Part shown: in pieces, positions 35,570 to 44,574 of the stretch
How the letters are laid out: every line of letters starts with the position of its first letter
How positions within the stretch are numbered: position 1 is the first letter of the stretch
Origin: Gordonia insulae
GTDB taxonomy: Bacteria > Actinomycetota > Actinomycetes > Mycobacteriales > Mycobacteriaceae
DNA: 64,000 nt
Reading direction: 5' to 3'
Assembly (NCBI RefSeq): GCF_003855095.1
Contig: NZ_CP033972.1
Span: 4,464,001-4,528,000, forward strand
Made by a program: the position numbers and the translations under genes
The notes under the pieces: model-generated
The model's input: only the letters and a program-made list of their open reading frames with translations
Database searches by the model: none
What the model was told of the DNA's origin: nothing

Positions 35570-35859
35570 AGCGGCCGAGGAATGCGTTGCAGGCCTTCTA
35601 TGGCTTTGCCTCGCAACAGATGTCGGGCACAGCCCAGCTGGTGACCAACACGAAGGGCGGTGTCAGTTCACAGGTGGGCATGTCGATGGCGCCGCCGCTG
35701 TGGATCGTGAACTTCGCCCTGCTCTACATCCTGAAGCCTTCACTGGCGGCAGCGATGCCTGCCCACTGGGCTCCGATTCCTCCCGCGGTGGCTCGCGCCG
35801 TGCGGTCGAGTCCCAGCGGGCAGGTGCCTTTCGGCGACTACGCGTCGTACTTCCGGTGA
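35570..35859 (+). pseudogene. 3' remnant of an unrecognised gene
   Basis: About 95 codons ending at TGA 35859 have coding-like third-position GC bias and a peptide that looks like a conserved C-terminus (NALQAFYGFASQQMSGTAQL; MSMAPPLWIVNFALLYILKP; PSGQVPFGDYASYFR). Upstream the frame becomes Arg/Ser-rich and unlike a protein, and no start with ribosome site was found. It reads as the end of a truncated gene in the 527-base gap 35343-35869. The family was not recognised. The hairpin pair at 35492 sits right before it. Confidence 0.45.
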
Positions 35860-35869
35860 CCGATCGGCG

Positions 35870-36394
35870 CTACGGGGTCTGCCGGGGCTCCTGCGTCTGC
35901 CGGGGGTCTTGGGTCTGTCGCGGATCCTGAGTCTGCCGAGGATCCTGGAGGTGACGCGGGTCGGATGATCCGTTGGTGTCCGGCACCTGCCCGTGGCGCG
36001 GTGACTGCGCGGAGTCCTGTCCGGGCGCCGGCTGGCGACGATTCCCGTCCCGACCGACATCGGGGTCGATCTTGTCGGCACGGGCGTACTCGCTGTCGAG
36101 TTCCTGCCGGGATTCGACGGCTTGCTCCTGATGGGAGCGGGCATGCTCGTTGAGGCGCTTGGCCTCGGCGGCCTTCGCGTCGGCCTCGGCCTGGACCTGT
36201 CGTGCTCGGGCCTCGGACTCCTCCGCGATCGCTTCACGGTGTCGCACGGCTGACGCCTGCTCGGACGCATTCTCACGAATTTCCTGTGCCTTGACCCGCT
36301 GGTGCGATTTGCGCTGGCGCAAGATCACCAGCAAGGCGACGAGCAGGACGATCACGACGACGATGGCGATGACGACCCAGATTGCGGTATCCAC
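35870..36394 (-). CDS. Single-pass membrane protein with coiled coil and QDPRQT repeats
   Basis: The 174-residue protein starts with a membrane helix (IWVVIAIVVVIVLLVALLVI, about 5-24), then a charged Ala/Glu/Lys-rich coiled coil (about 25-105), and ends in a Pro/Gln-rich tail with four tandem copies of a QDPRQT unit. GTG 36394 was chosen because GAGGAG precedes it by 7 bases. Orientation suggests a cytoplasmic coiled coil. Similar short proteins are common in Gordonia-type genomes; function unknown. Confidence 0.72.
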   Translation of the reverse strand: MDTAIWVVIAIVVVIVLLVALLVILRQRKSHQRVKAQEIRENASEQASAVRHREAIAEESEARARQVQAEADAKAAEAKRLNEHARSHQEQAVESRQELDSEYARADKIDPDVGRDGNRRQPAPGQDSAQSPRHGQVPDTNGSSDPRHLQDPRQTQDPRQTQDPRQTQEPRQTP

Positions 36395-36605
36395 GGTGTA
36401 CTCCTCGGCTGACGGTGTTGTCGCGGAGGGGTACCCAGAACGGGGCGGAACCAATCCTCGGCGGGGATACGGGTATCCGTGCTCGCGGTCGGGAGATCAG
36501 CGCCCGGATGTTTGATCCGGCGCGACGCGGAAACTCTGCGTGTGCGCCCGACGTCGATCCGACGGCGCCGACATGTTGTCCGACCGAGTCGAAAGCCGGC
36601 TCCCC

Positions 36606-37067
36606 ATGGCCACACTTCGTTCCAGCCTGACGCGCACGCCAGTGCAGACCGCCGCATTCGCGGTCGGCGTCGGCTTTGTCGTCGCGGGTGTCCTGGGCTT
36701 CATCCCGGGTATCACCCGCCGCTTCGACATGCTCGGCCCCGCCGGGCTCGACTCCGGCGCGATGCTCGTCGGGGTATTCGAGGTCTCGGTGTTGCACAAC
36801 GTCGTTCATCTGTTGTTCGGCGTCGCCGGGGTGATCTGCGCCCGGCGCGGATACACCGCGCACCTCTACCTGATCTTCGGCGGGATGATCTATCTGGTGA
36901 TGTGGCTGTACGGGTTCCTCGTCGATCGCGAGAGTCCAGCCAACTTCATGCCGGTCAACGATGCCGACAACTGGCTGCATCTCGGGCTCGGAGTCGGCAT
37001 GATCGGGCTCGGCGCGCTATTGCGCTCGCGGCGACAGCGCGACCTGTCGAAACCGCGCCGCCGATGA
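36606..37067 (+). CDS. DUF4383 family membrane protein
   Basis: The 153-residue protein has four hydrophobic segments and the DUF4383 signature LHNVVHLLFGVAGVICARR plus NWLHLGLGVGMIGLG. Function unknown. The start is uncertain: ATG 36606 gives a normal N-terminus, and ATG 36573 is 11 codons earlier. No operon partner is evident; the reductase gene follows after 61 bases. Confidence 0.8.
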   Translation: MATLRSSLTRTPVQTAAFAVGVGFVVAGVLGFIPGITRRFDMLGPAGLDSGAMLVGVFEVSVLHNVVHLLFGVAGVICARRGYTAHLYLIFGGMIYLVMWLYGFLVDRESPANFMPVNDADNWLHLGLGVGMIGLGALLRSRRQRDLSKPRRR

Positions 37068-37128
37068 ACTCTTGCCGCCGAGCCGGTCAACCCCTAGAGA
37101 ACGCACTGCCATTCGACGAGGAGGACCC

Positions 37129-37680
37129 ATGCGAAAGCTGGCCGTCACGCAGAACATCACACTCGACGGATCGATCGAGATGCTGGAATCCTGGTTCGAT
37201 CCGGGCGACACCACTCCGGACCTGATCGAGGAATCGCATCGTCAGGACGCCGAGGCCGACGCGTTGTTGGTCGGCAGGCAGACATTCGAGGACTTCCGCG
37301 GGTACTGGCCGCACCAGACCGACGACCAGACCGGCGTGACCGACTACCTGAACACGGTGGACAAGTACGTGGTGACCTCGACGATGACCGACCCCGACTG
37401 GGCGAACTCGACGATCATTCCCGGCGACTCGATGACCGACGGTGTCGCGGAGCTGAAGCGGCAGGACGGCAAGGACATCGTCGTGACCGGCAGCATCACC
37501 TTGACCCATGCGCTGATCGAGGCCGGACTCGTCGACGAGTATCGGCTCTTCGTGTACCCCAGCGTGCAGGGCCGCGGCCGACGATTGTTCCCGGATGGAT
37601 ACGAGGTCCCGACGTTGGATCTCGTCGAGGCGAAGTCGTTCGGTAACGGGGTTGCGCTGCTGAGGTACACGGCGAAGTGA
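37129..37680 (+). CDS. Dihydrofolate reductase family protein (RibD C-terminal type)
   Basis: The 183-residue protein has the DHFR-like fold: first strand MRKLAVTQNITLDGSIE, GRQTFEDFRGYWP as the cofactor region, and the closing GRGRRLFPDG loop. It is typical of the actinobacterial DHFR-like reductases that are not true FolA; an NADPH-dependent reductase of a pteridine-like or other small molecule is likely. ATG 37129 follows GAGGAGGA. Confidence 0.87.
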   Translation: MRKLAVTQNITLDGSIEMLESWFDPGDTTPDLIEESHRQDAEADALLVGRQTFEDFRGYWPHQTDDQTGVTDYLNTVDKYVVTSTMTDPDWANSTIIPGDSMTDGVAELKRQDGKDIVVTGSITLTHALIEAGLVDEYRLFVYPSVQGRGRRLFPDGYEVPTLDLVEAKSFGNGVALLRYTAK

Positions 37681-37696
37681 CCGAAGCTCTCATCGG

Positions 37697-37767
37697 AGCC
37701 GATGACGGGAATCGAACCCGCGTATTCAGCTTGGGAAGCTGATGTTCTGCCATTGAACTACATCGGC
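37697..37767 (-). tRNA. tRNA-Gly (anticodon CCC)
   Basis: The minus strand folds into a 71-nt cloverleaf: acceptor GCCGATG with CATCGGC, anticodon stem TCAGC/GCTGA with loop TTCCCAA (anticodon CCC, Gly), and T arm GCGGGTTCGATTCCCGT. The discriminator is T and the 3' CCA is not encoded. No integrase or attachment-site repeat is seen beside it. Confidence 0.95.
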
Positions 37768-37855
37768 GTGCAAGGCGTTGACCTCGCGATCGACAGACTA
37801 GCAAACGGTCGGCGGACTGGCGTGAGGGCGGTCACCGGCGGGTCTTAGAAGTGAA

Positions 37856-37895
37856 AAACCTACCGGATGGTTTGTCAAAACCTACCGAGCGGTTT
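37856..37895 (+). promoter_or_regulatory. Two ARE-like operators of the following TetR gene
   Basis: AAACC-N8-GGTTT occurs at 37856-37873 and again at 37878-37895, exactly 22 bases apart, with inner sequence TACCGGAT and TACCGAGC. This resembles the A-factor-receptor (ARE) boxes bound by ArpA/ScbR-type TetR proteins. The boxes end 11 bases before the GTG of the TetR gene. Confidence 0.75.
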
Positions 37896-37906
37896 ATTCT
37901 GGCCTC

Positions 37907-38542
37907 GTGAGTCCAGTCGAGCCATCCACCGCAAAGGGTGCGGCCACCCGCGCCCGCCTACTCGACGTGGCAGCACGAGTATTTGCTGAGAAGGGCTATG
38001 GCGCAGCCAAGTTCAGCGAGCTGATCAGCGAGTCCGGGCTCACCAAGGGCGCGTTCTACTTCTACTTCCCGTCCAAGGCGGCACTGGCCCGTGCGGTCAT
38101 CGACGATCAGGAGCGTCGGTGGGTGGCCGAGGTCCAGCAGCGTGTCCTCGCGCAAGCCACGCCGACGCAACAGCTCGCCGACGTCATGCCGGCGATGCTC
38201 GAGCTCCTCGCCCGGGAGCCGGGCGCGTGGAGTGTCGTGCGCCTCGTGCGCGAGTTGGGCGCCGACGCCGGGCTCGCGGACGACGTCGTCAAGCCGATGG
38301 ACGCGTGGATCGCGTTGGTGGCCGGAATCATCCGCGACGGACAGCAGGCCCGGGAGTTCCGCGCCGACCTCGACGCCGACGGCCTCGCCACGGTCCTGGT
38401 CGGCGCCTTCGACGGCATCAAGGGTCTGGTCGATTCGACGTCCCCCGAGGATCGCGAGCAGCGCCTCACGCGATACACCGGCATCCTCGGCGACATGGCC
38501 TTCGCCGAGCTCGGCATCCTCGCCCATCCACGCGACCTCTGA
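37907..38542 (+). CDS. TetR family regulator of the ArpA/ScbR (gamma-butyrolactone receptor-like) subgroup
   Basis: The 211-residue regulator has the helix-turn-helix AARVFAEKGYGAAKFSELIS followed by GLTKGAFYFYFPSKAALARAV, a close match to the recognition helix of gamma-butyrolactone receptors (TKGALYFHFxSKExLA). The GTG at 37907 has no clear ribosome site. Two ARE-like boxes overlap the promoter, pointing to autoregulation, and an SDR gene follows 38 bases after the stop, probably co-transcribed. Whether it binds a butyrolactone or another small ligand cannot be told. Confidence 0.85.
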   Translation: MSPVEPSTAKGAATRARLLDVAARVFAEKGYGAAKFSELISESGLTKGAFYFYFPSKAALARAVIDDQERRWVAEVQQRVLAQATPTQQLADVMPAMLELLAREPGAWSVVRLVRELGADAGLADDVVKPMDAWIALVAGIIRDGQQAREFRADLDADGLATVLVGAFDGIKGLVDSTSPEDREQRLTRYTGILGDMAFAELGILAHPRDL

Positions 38543-38580
38543 AGCCCGACCACCCCGATCCCCGAAACCGAGGAGCAATC

Positions 38581-39366
38581 ATGGACTACCGTCAGCGCAC
38601 CACCCTCATCACCGGCGCCAGCGGCGGGATCGGTGCGGAATTCGCGAAGACCCTGGCGGACAAGGGCTCCGATCTGATCCTCGTCGCACGCAGCGAGGAC
38701 AAGCTGGAGGCCCTCGCCGCGGACCTGCGGTCCCGGCACGGGATCCGCGCAGAGGTGATCGCTGCCGACCTGTCAGTCCCCGGTGCCGGCGACGGTCTCG
38801 TCACCGAGGTCGGGAAGCGCGGCCTCGACGTCGACATCCTGATCAACAACGCGGGCTTCGGCACCCACGGAGATCTCATCGACGCCGATCCGGCGCGCAT
38901 CCGCGACGAGGTGTCACTGAACGTCGCGGTCCTCACCGATCTCACCACCGCTTACCTGAAGACGATGGCGGCCAAGCAGTCCGGCGCGATCATCAATGTC
39001 GCGAGCACCGCGGGCTTTCAGCCGGTCCCGCACATGGCGGTCTACGCGGCCACCAAGGCCTATGTGCTCTCACTCAGCGAGGCACTCTGGTGGGAGGGCA
39101 AGCAGCACGGGGTGAAGGTGCTCGCGCTGTGCCCCGGCGCCACCGACACCGAGTTCTTCGACATCGCCGGCTCCGACGATGCCGCCGTCGGGTCGCGACG
39201 GTCCACCCGGCAGGTCGTCGACACGGCGCTGGATGCGCTCGAGGCGGGTAAGCCGAGTGTCATCGACGGTGCGCAGAATCGGATCAGCGCGATCGGTAGC
39301 CGTTTCGCACCGCGACGTCTCGTGATCGCGATCGCCGAGCGGGCGGTCCGGCCCAAGAAGGGTTAA
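38581..39366 (+). CDS. Short-chain dehydrogenase (DltE-like)
   Basis: The 261-residue SDR has TLITGASGGIGAEFA, DILINNAGFGTHG, the catalytic Ser-Tyr-Lys set (NVASTAGF; YAATKAYVLSLS) and the family's LCPGATDTEFF loop. ATG 38581 follows GAGGAG at 8 bases. It is encoded right after the ArpA-like TetR, so it is the likely regulated partner; in Streptomyces, SDR-type ketoreductases act in making butyrolactone signals, but here this is only suggestive. Confidence 0.88.
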   Translation: MDYRQRTTLITGASGGIGAEFAKTLADKGSDLILVARSEDKLEALAADLRSRHGIRAEVIAADLSVPGAGDGLVTEVGKRGLDVDILINNAGFGTHGDLIDADPARIRDEVSLNVAVLTDLTTAYLKTMAAKQSGAIINVASTAGFQPVPHMAVYAATKAYVLSLSEALWWEGKQHGVKVLALCPGATDTEFFDIAGSDDAAVGSRRSTRQVVDTALDALEAGKPSVIDGAQNRISAIGSRFAPRRLVIAIAERAVRPKKG

Positions 39367-39386
39367 GGCCGAAGGGTTAGCGCCGC

Positions 39387-40814
39387 TCACCACCGGGCAG
39401 CCGACACCGGCACGCGCTTCCCGTCGGTCTTCGTCGGCGCCGGACGCTTGTCCTCGGCGAGACACATCGACCGAAGTACGTTGTGGTACACGACGAGTCC
39501 GTACAGATTCGGCGCACCGATGATGCCCGCGGACCGTGGCACCATGTCCGCGGTGATCCCGGCACCGGGGAAGAGGTCGTTGAGCAGTGCGGCCGACGGA
39601 TCGGTGCCGCCCTCCTGCCAGGCCAGCTCCACGACGTGGGCGGCGAGTGCATACGCGTAGTAGGCGGCGGTGAGCGTCTTGGTGACCGTGAGCGACGAGA
39701 CCGGCACCGTCGCGCCCAGGTCGGCACCCTGGTTTCGGTTGTGGGCCAGACCGATACCGATGTCGAGTGGCGTGCCGCCCACATAGGGGATGAGGACGCC
39801 GAGCTGGGACAGCGCGTACTCGGGGGTGGTGAAGTCCGCCGGGTCGGCGGGGATGAGGTTCTGATGGACGCGCGCGTGGCGCATCCAGTCCTGTACCTGG
39901 CCCGCGGCCGCCGCGATCTGGCGATCGGTACGCGGGTCGGTGGTGATCAACTGTAGATAGTTCGACGTGCGGGTCACGATGCGCGACAACGGGATGCTGC
40001 CGATCGACGGGCAGGTGTCCGCATCCGCGATGTCGACCTGGCCGGCGATCTCCCGGACGATCGCGGGAACCGACTGGGTGAACCGGAGATCCTTCACCGG
40101 TTTGCCCGCATTCTCCTTCTGCGAGCGGGTCACCGACGCGATACACGAATCGATCAGCTTCTCGCTGACCACCTTGTAGATCTGGGTCGATGCGAACACA
40201 CCCAACAGGATCGGGAACGTGAGCAGCGTCCCGACGGTGATGGGGCCGGCGACCGTGGCGATCGCCGGCACCGTGCGTCGGAGGATGGTGAGCGGAACCA
40301 TCACGGTGACATACAGATACAGCCAGACCGTCTCCACGGCCTGGGCGACGGTGAGGTTCTCCACCTCGATCGCCTGGCCCGACCGGCCTTCGCGGACATC
40401 GATCAGCTGGCTGACGATCCACTGCGAGATCGGGTCCCGATACGTCATGATCGGGTCCTTCTCGTCCGCGCCCAGGTGGGCGGGATGGTTGGAGACGGCG
40501 AGGCTCGAGATCCGCAGGCCCTTCATGTCCCGATGCGCGCGAGCGCGGATCGTCGAGGACTGGCGCTTGATCTCGGCCGGCAGCATCGGCAGCAGCGAGT
40601 CGAAGATCGCGTCGTAGACGGCGCCGAACGTCGCGAATCTCGACCCGACGCATTCCTTCGGCTCGTCGGGCGGCTTCGCGACTGGGGTCACGGACTGCTG
40701 CGTCGGTTGTGCCGATGCCACCGCACCGACGCCACGTTCACCGCCGAGCGCCACCGCCAGGCACGCCACCACCACGACCACGGTCGACGACACCAGCCAC
40801 TTGTAGTTCCGCAT
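39387..40814 (-). CDS. Exported or membrane protein of unknown function (Gordonia-type)
   Basis: The 475-residue protein has an N-terminal signal or anchor segment (WLVSSTVVVVVACLAVAL, about 6-24) and two further hydrophobic stretches near the middle (VWLYLYVTVMVPLTIL; VGTLLTFPILLGVFASTQIY), with four Cys. No enzyme motif was recognised. ATG 40814 after CAGGGGCGG gives the best signal peptide; another ATG lies 12 codons upstream. It converges with the SDR gene. Function unknown. Confidence 0.7.
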   Translation of the reverse strand: MRNYKWLVSSTVVVVVACLAVALGGERGVGAVASAQPTQQSVTPVAKPPDEPKECVGSRFATFGAVYDAIFDSLLPMLPAEIKRQSSTIRARAHRDMKGLRISSLAVSNHPAHLGADEKDPIMTYRDPISQWIVSQLIDVREGRSGQAIEVENLTVAQAVETVWLYLYVTVMVPLTILRRTVPAIATVAGPITVGTLLTFPILLGVFASTQIYKVVSEKLIDSCIASVTRSQKENAGKPVKDLRFTQSVPAIVREIAGQVDIADADTCPSIGSIPLSRIVTRTSNYLQLITTDPRTDRQIAAAAGQVQDWMRHARVHQNLIPADPADFTTPEYALSQLGVLIPYVGGTPLDIGIGLAHNRNQGADLGATVPVSSLTVTKTLTAAYYAYALAAHVVELAWQEGGTDPSAALLNDLFPGAGITADMVPRSAGIIGAPNLYGLVVYHNVLRSMCLAEDKRPAPTKTDGKRVPVSAARW

Positions 40815-41028
40815 CCGCCCCTGATCCCCGACTCGCGCGGGCCGATGCACCTCGGCCGCGACCCCCTATGACGTCTCGTGACCGTCACGCCGCGATCACA
40901 CGACAATCACGGAGGTCACTGTAGAAGACGCGACCGTCGGTTGACCATGGTTCGGGTCAGGTTGCATCTGGTTCGACAGCTCGCGGTCACGCGCCATTCA
41001 CCGGAGGTCGTCGGCTAACCTCACAGGC

Positions 41029-41604
41029 GTGCTGCTCTCCGATCGCGACATCCGTTCCGAGATCGCCGACGGCCGGTTGGCGCTCGACCCGTTCGACCCG
41101 ACGCTCGTTCAGCCGTCGAGCATCGACGTGCGCCTCGACCGCCTGTTCCGGGTGTTCAACAACACGCGCTACACCCACATCGACCCCGCACAGCGGCAGG
41201 ACGAGCTGACCTCCCTCGTCGAGCCCACCGAGGGTGAACCGTTCGTGCTCCATCCGGGTGAGTTCGTCCTGGGCTCCACGCTGGAGGTCTGCTCCCTGCC
41301 CGACGACCTCGCCGGCCGGCTCGAAGGCAAATCATCGCTCGGGCGGCTGGGTCTGCTCACCCATTCGACGGCGGGCTTCATCGATCCCGGCTTCTCGGGG
41401 CACATCACGCTGGAGCTGTCGAACGTCGCCAACCTGCCGATCACGTTGTGGCCGGGCATGAAAATCGGGCAGCTGTGTCTGATCCGGCTGTCGAGTCCGG
41501 CCGAGAATCCCTACGGCAGCGCCTCGGTGGGCTCGAAGTACCAGGGGCAGCGCGGACCGACGCCGTCGAAGGCGTATCTGAACTTCACCCTCCCGTCGGA
41601 CTGA
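41029..41604 (+). CDS. dcd: Bifunctional dCTP deaminase / dUTP diphosphatase
   Basis: The 191-residue enzyme converts dCTP to dUMP for thymidylate synthesis. The core [20 protein letters not shown] with [11 protein letters not shown] is essentially the mycobacterial bifunctional sequence; the Ser/Arg pair and the catalytic Glu of TLELSN are in place. It starts at GTG 41029. As in mycobacteria it is followed by a UDP-glucose dehydrogenase gene. Confidence 0.95.
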   Translation: MLLSDRDIRSEIADGRLALDPFDPTLVQPSSIDVRLDRLFRVFNNTRYTHIDPAQRQDELTSLVEPTEGEPFVLHPGEFVLGSTLEVCSLPDDLAGRLEGKSSLGRLGLLTHSTAGFIDPGFSGHITLELSNVANLPITLWPGMKIGQLCLIRLSSPAENPYGSASVGSKYQGQRGPTPSKAYLNFTLPSD

Positions 41605-41740
41605 CCTGGCCGAACGGCAGCAGTTCACGAACGTCGTTCGACGGTCGTTCATCTCCGATGATCGGAGTTCATCCGATCGATCAGGGCGGGCCATGTCGTG
41701 GTCGCGTCGTCGCAGTGCAGCGCGCGTACTCACTGAAGAC

Positions 41741-43159
41741 ATGAAGCTCACTGTGATCGGATGCGGATACCTGGGTGCCACCCATGCGGCCTGCATGGCC
41801 GAACTCGGGCACGACGTCCTCGGTGTGGATGTCGATGCCGACAAGGTCTCCCGGCTGCAGGCCGGGGAGGTGCCGTTCTTCGAGCCCGGACTCGCCGACG
41901 TGCTGCGTCGCAACCTCGCGGCCGGTCGGTTGCGCTTCACCACCGACCACCGGGACGCCGCCGCCTTCGCATCGGTGCACTTCCTCGGTGTCGGGACGCC
42001 GCAGGTGCGACGCGGGTACGGCGTCGACCTCTCGCATGTCGAGTCCGCGATCGACGCGCTCACGCCGCTGGTGCGCGGAGAGCATCTGATCATCGGCAAA
42101 TCGACCGTGCCGGTGGGCACTGCGGCCGCGCTGTCGCAACGGATGGCGGTGCTCACCGCGCCGGGCTCGCGCGTGGACCTCGCGTGGAGTCCGGAGTTCC
42201 TGCGGGAGGGCTTTGCGGTGGAGGACACTCTCGAACCCGACCGCCTGGTGCTGGGCACCGACCCCGACGACGAGGATGATCGCGCCGAACAGGTGATCAC
42301 CGAGATCTATCGGGAAATCCTGGAGACCGGCGTGCCCTTCGTCCGAACCGATTGGGCGACGGCCGAACTGGTGAAGGTGTCGGCCAATGCGTTTCTGGCG
42401 ACCAAGATCTCGTTCATCAACGCGGTCAGTGAGATCTGCGAGAACGTCGGCGCCGACGTCTCGACGCTGGCCGATGCCATCGGCTACGACGCACGGATCG
42501 GCCGGCGATTCCTCAACGCGGGCCTGGGATTCGGCGGGGGCTGCCTGCCCAAGGACATCCGCGGTTTCATGGCGCGGGCCGACGAGGTCGGTGCGGGTCA
42601 GGCGCTGCGCTTCCTGCGGGAGGTCGATGCGATCAACACCCGCCGCCGCAGCGCGATGGTCGAACTGGTCGCCGACGCGGTCGGCGGCGATGTCCTCGGC
42701 ACCAACATCGCCGTCCTCGGTGCCGCGTTCAAACCGGAGAGCGACGACGTGCGGGACTCGCCGGCGCTGAACGTCGCGGGACAACTCGCCCTGCGTGGGG
42801 CGTCGGTGGCGGTGTTCGATCCGAAGGCCAACGACAACTCCCGGCGCCTCTATCCGACGCTGGCGTACGCACAGAGCGCGGTGGAGGCATGTGAGCAGGC
42901 CGATGCGGTCGTGGTGGCGACCGATTGGGCCGAGTTCGTCCACATGGCCCCGGAAGAGCTCGCCGACGTCGTGCGGGCGCGGGTCATCGTCGACGGGCGG
43001 CGCTGCCTCGACGCCGCCGCATGGCGGTCGGCGGGCTGGCGCTTCTATGCGATCGGCGGCCCCATGCGGGCCGTGCCCAGGTCGCCGATCGCACGTCGCG
43101 CGAACTCTGACAGTGAGTTGCCGCAGGTCGCAACGGTCGCGACCCCGCCGACGCGCTGA
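41741..43159 (+). CDS. ugd: UDP-glucose 6-dehydrogenase
   Basis: The 472-residue enzyme oxidises UDP-glucose to UDP-glucuronate with NAD. The N-terminal Rossmann motif is MKLTVIGCGYLGATHAACM, the hinge region FLREGFAVEDTLEPDRLVLG, and the catalytic Cys lies in GFGGGCLPKDIRGF. C-terminal UDP-binding motif AAFKPESDDVRDSPALNVA is present. ATG 41741 was chosen because it starts the Rossmann strand; an upstream in-frame start would add 16 basic residues unlike the family. A 20-residue polar tail ends the protein. Confidence 0.92.
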   Translation: MKLTVIGCGYLGATHAACMAELGHDVLGVDVDADKVSRLQAGEVPFFEPGLADVLRRNLAAGRLRFTTDHRDAAAFASVHFLGVGTPQVRRGYGVDLSHVESAIDALTPLVRGEHLIIGKSTVPVGTAAALSQRMAVLTAPGSRVDLAWSPEFLREGFAVEDTLEPDRLVLGTDPDDEDDRAEQVITEIYREILETGVPFVRTDWATAELVKVSANAFLATKISFINAVSEICENVGADVSTLADAIGYDARIGRRFLNAGLGFGGGCLPKDIRGFMARADEVGAGQALRFLREVDAINTRRRSAMVELVADAVGGDVLGTNIAVLGAAFKPESDDVRDSPALNVAGQLALRGASVAVFDPKANDNSRRLYPTLAYAQSAVEACEQADAVVVATDWAEFVHMAPEELADVVRARVIVDGRRCLDAAAWRSAGWRFYAIGGPMRAVPRSPIARRANSDSELPQVATVATPPTR

Positions 43160-43176
43160 ACCCGTGTTAACCTCGG

Positions 43177-43231
43177 GCGTCCGCACTTCATCGTGAACTT
43201 CGGACGCGGGGGGTGCACTCTGGGGGAGTGC
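43177..43231 (+). promoter_or_regulatory. Two small hairpins in the leader of the Hsp70-like gene
   Basis: GCGTCCG (43177-43183) pairs with CGGACGC (43201-43207), and GCACTC (43215-43220) with GAGTGC (43226-43231). They fill most of the 97-base gap after ugd and could be a terminator plus leader structure. No known riboswitch class was recognised. Confidence 0.4.
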
Positions 43232-43256
43232 GCATGGACGCAGGACATCGGATCTG

Positions 43257-44573
43257 ATGACAGACGACGCGACGGAGCGCGGTCGCACGGCAATCGCCAC
43301 GACCGCAGCTGACCTGCGCCCACTCGACCCCGTCCTGCTGGGTGACATCGCCGCACGCCAACTCTCCCGCGGCATCCCCGCCGACCTCCCGTTCGTGCTG
43401 CTCGACGTCGCGGAGGACGGACTGCACCTCACGGTCGTCGACCCGACCGCCGAATCGGTGATCGAACAACAGGTCGTGCCGACGGTGAGGCCGTCGGTGC
43501 TGGACCACCTCCTCGCCGACCATCTCGTGCGCACCGGACGGGTGGAGCAACCCGCGACGCAGGTGTGGACCGCGGAGCTCCTCGATCTGGCGTCCCGTGG
43601 GCGGAAACGTCTCGCGTCGTCCGACGGCACCTTCATCATGGGCCGTGAGCACGTCAAGTTCTTCCGCGTCGCCCAGCGCGACCTCGACGAGGCGAGCGCG
43701 GGTCAGCTCGCCGAGGTGGTGCGGCTGTCCGCCGATGCGGGTGCGTCCGTGCCCGGCGGGGTGACCTCGCTCGTGTTGGCCCCGGGGCACGAGGCGTGGC
43801 CGGGATTCGACAGTGCGCTTGCGCAGTCCGCCGCCGTGCCGGTCCTGGCACTCGACGCCGCGACCATGCCGATCGACGACGCGGGCCGCAATCGTCACGA
43901 CTCGGGCGCCGAGGTGCCGGCCGCGGCCGACGCCGGGTCCTCCACCGTCGCAACCCCGATCGAACCCTTGGTGATCGCCGCGTCCGCGCTCGACACCGTG
44001 CCCGAGATCACCATCGAGCCCGAGAACATCGTCGAACCTCCTCTGCCTGAACCTCCTCTGCCCGAACGCCTTCCGTCGAACCCGACACCGATCGTCCGGC
44101 CCGTGTACGAGCCCCGGGAATGGGAGCTCGAGCCGGTGTTCACGAGTCCGCCGGTCACCCGTCCGCGCGCGCTACGGACCTCGGGAGCCAGGGGTTCGGG
44201 CACGCGCATGTCGGGGAGGCGCTTGCTGGCGGGCATCATCGCGGTGTTCGCGATCGTCGGGATCGGCACCGCCACAGCGGTTGCGGTGACCGGCGACGAC
44301 GGCGGGTCCGCCGATCGTCCGATGAGCCTGGCCGATTCGTCGTCAGAGTCCGCCGACGCGGACCCGACCTATGCCGACCCCGCCGACTTCGCGGAGGCCC
44401 GCCAGCCCGCCGCGCGGTACGTCGCGCCGCCACCCCCACCGCCGCCGACCGCGGAGAGCACCACCGAGGCGCCATCCCAGCAACAGCCGCGTCCACGGCC
44501 GCGACCTCGGCCGCGTCAGCGGACGATTCCCAATCCGATCCCCGGACTGCCGCCGATCGTGCTGCCCGGCTGA
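43257..44573 (+). CDS. Degenerate Hsp70-like membrane protein with proline-rich tail
   Basis: The 438-residue protein has an N-terminal part (about 1-210) that resembles subdomains of the Hsp70/actin-type fold: FVLLDVAEDGLHLTVVD, LLDLASRGRKRLASSDGT, and a strand-loop VTSLVLAPGHEAWPGFDSAL, but phosphate loops are not preserved. A single membrane helix (LLAGIIAVFAIVGIGTATAV, about 323-342) follows, then an extracellular Pro-rich tail with PPPPPPT and Arg-Pro repeats. The layout suggests a cytoplasmic pseudo-ATPase joined to a wall-spanning tail. Function is unknown; the Hsp70 link is tentative. Confidence 0.6.
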   Translation: MTDDATERGRTAIATTAADLRPLDPVLLGDIAARQLSRGIPADLPFVLLDVAEDGLHLTVVDPTAESVIEQQVVPTVRPSVLDHLLADHLVRTGRVEQPATQVWTAELLDLASRGRKRLASSDGTFIMGREHVKFFRVAQRDLDEASAGQLAEVVRLSADAGASVPGGVTSLVLAPGHEAWPGFDSALAQSAAVPVLALDAATMPIDDAGRNRHDSGAEVPAAADAGSSTVATPIEPLVIAASALDTVPEITIEPENIVEPPLPEPPLPERLPSNPTPIVRPVYEPREWELEPVFTSPPVTRPRALRTSGARGSGTRMSGRRLLAGIIAVFAIVGIGTATAVAVTGDDGGSADRPMSLADSSSESADADPTYADPADFAEARQPAARYVAPPPPPPPTAESTTEAPSQQQPRPRPRPRPRQRTIPNPIPGLPPIVLPG

Positions 44574-44574
44574 G

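Noticed and set aside
37697..37767. tRNA-Gly as an integration site
   Set aside because: No integrase and no repeated tRNA 3' end were found on either side; neighbouring genes look like core chromosome.
43160..43256. Possible riboswitch between ugd and the next gene
   Set aside because: Only two short GC-rich hairpins are visible and no known riboswitch core was recognised; kept only as a weak structural feature.
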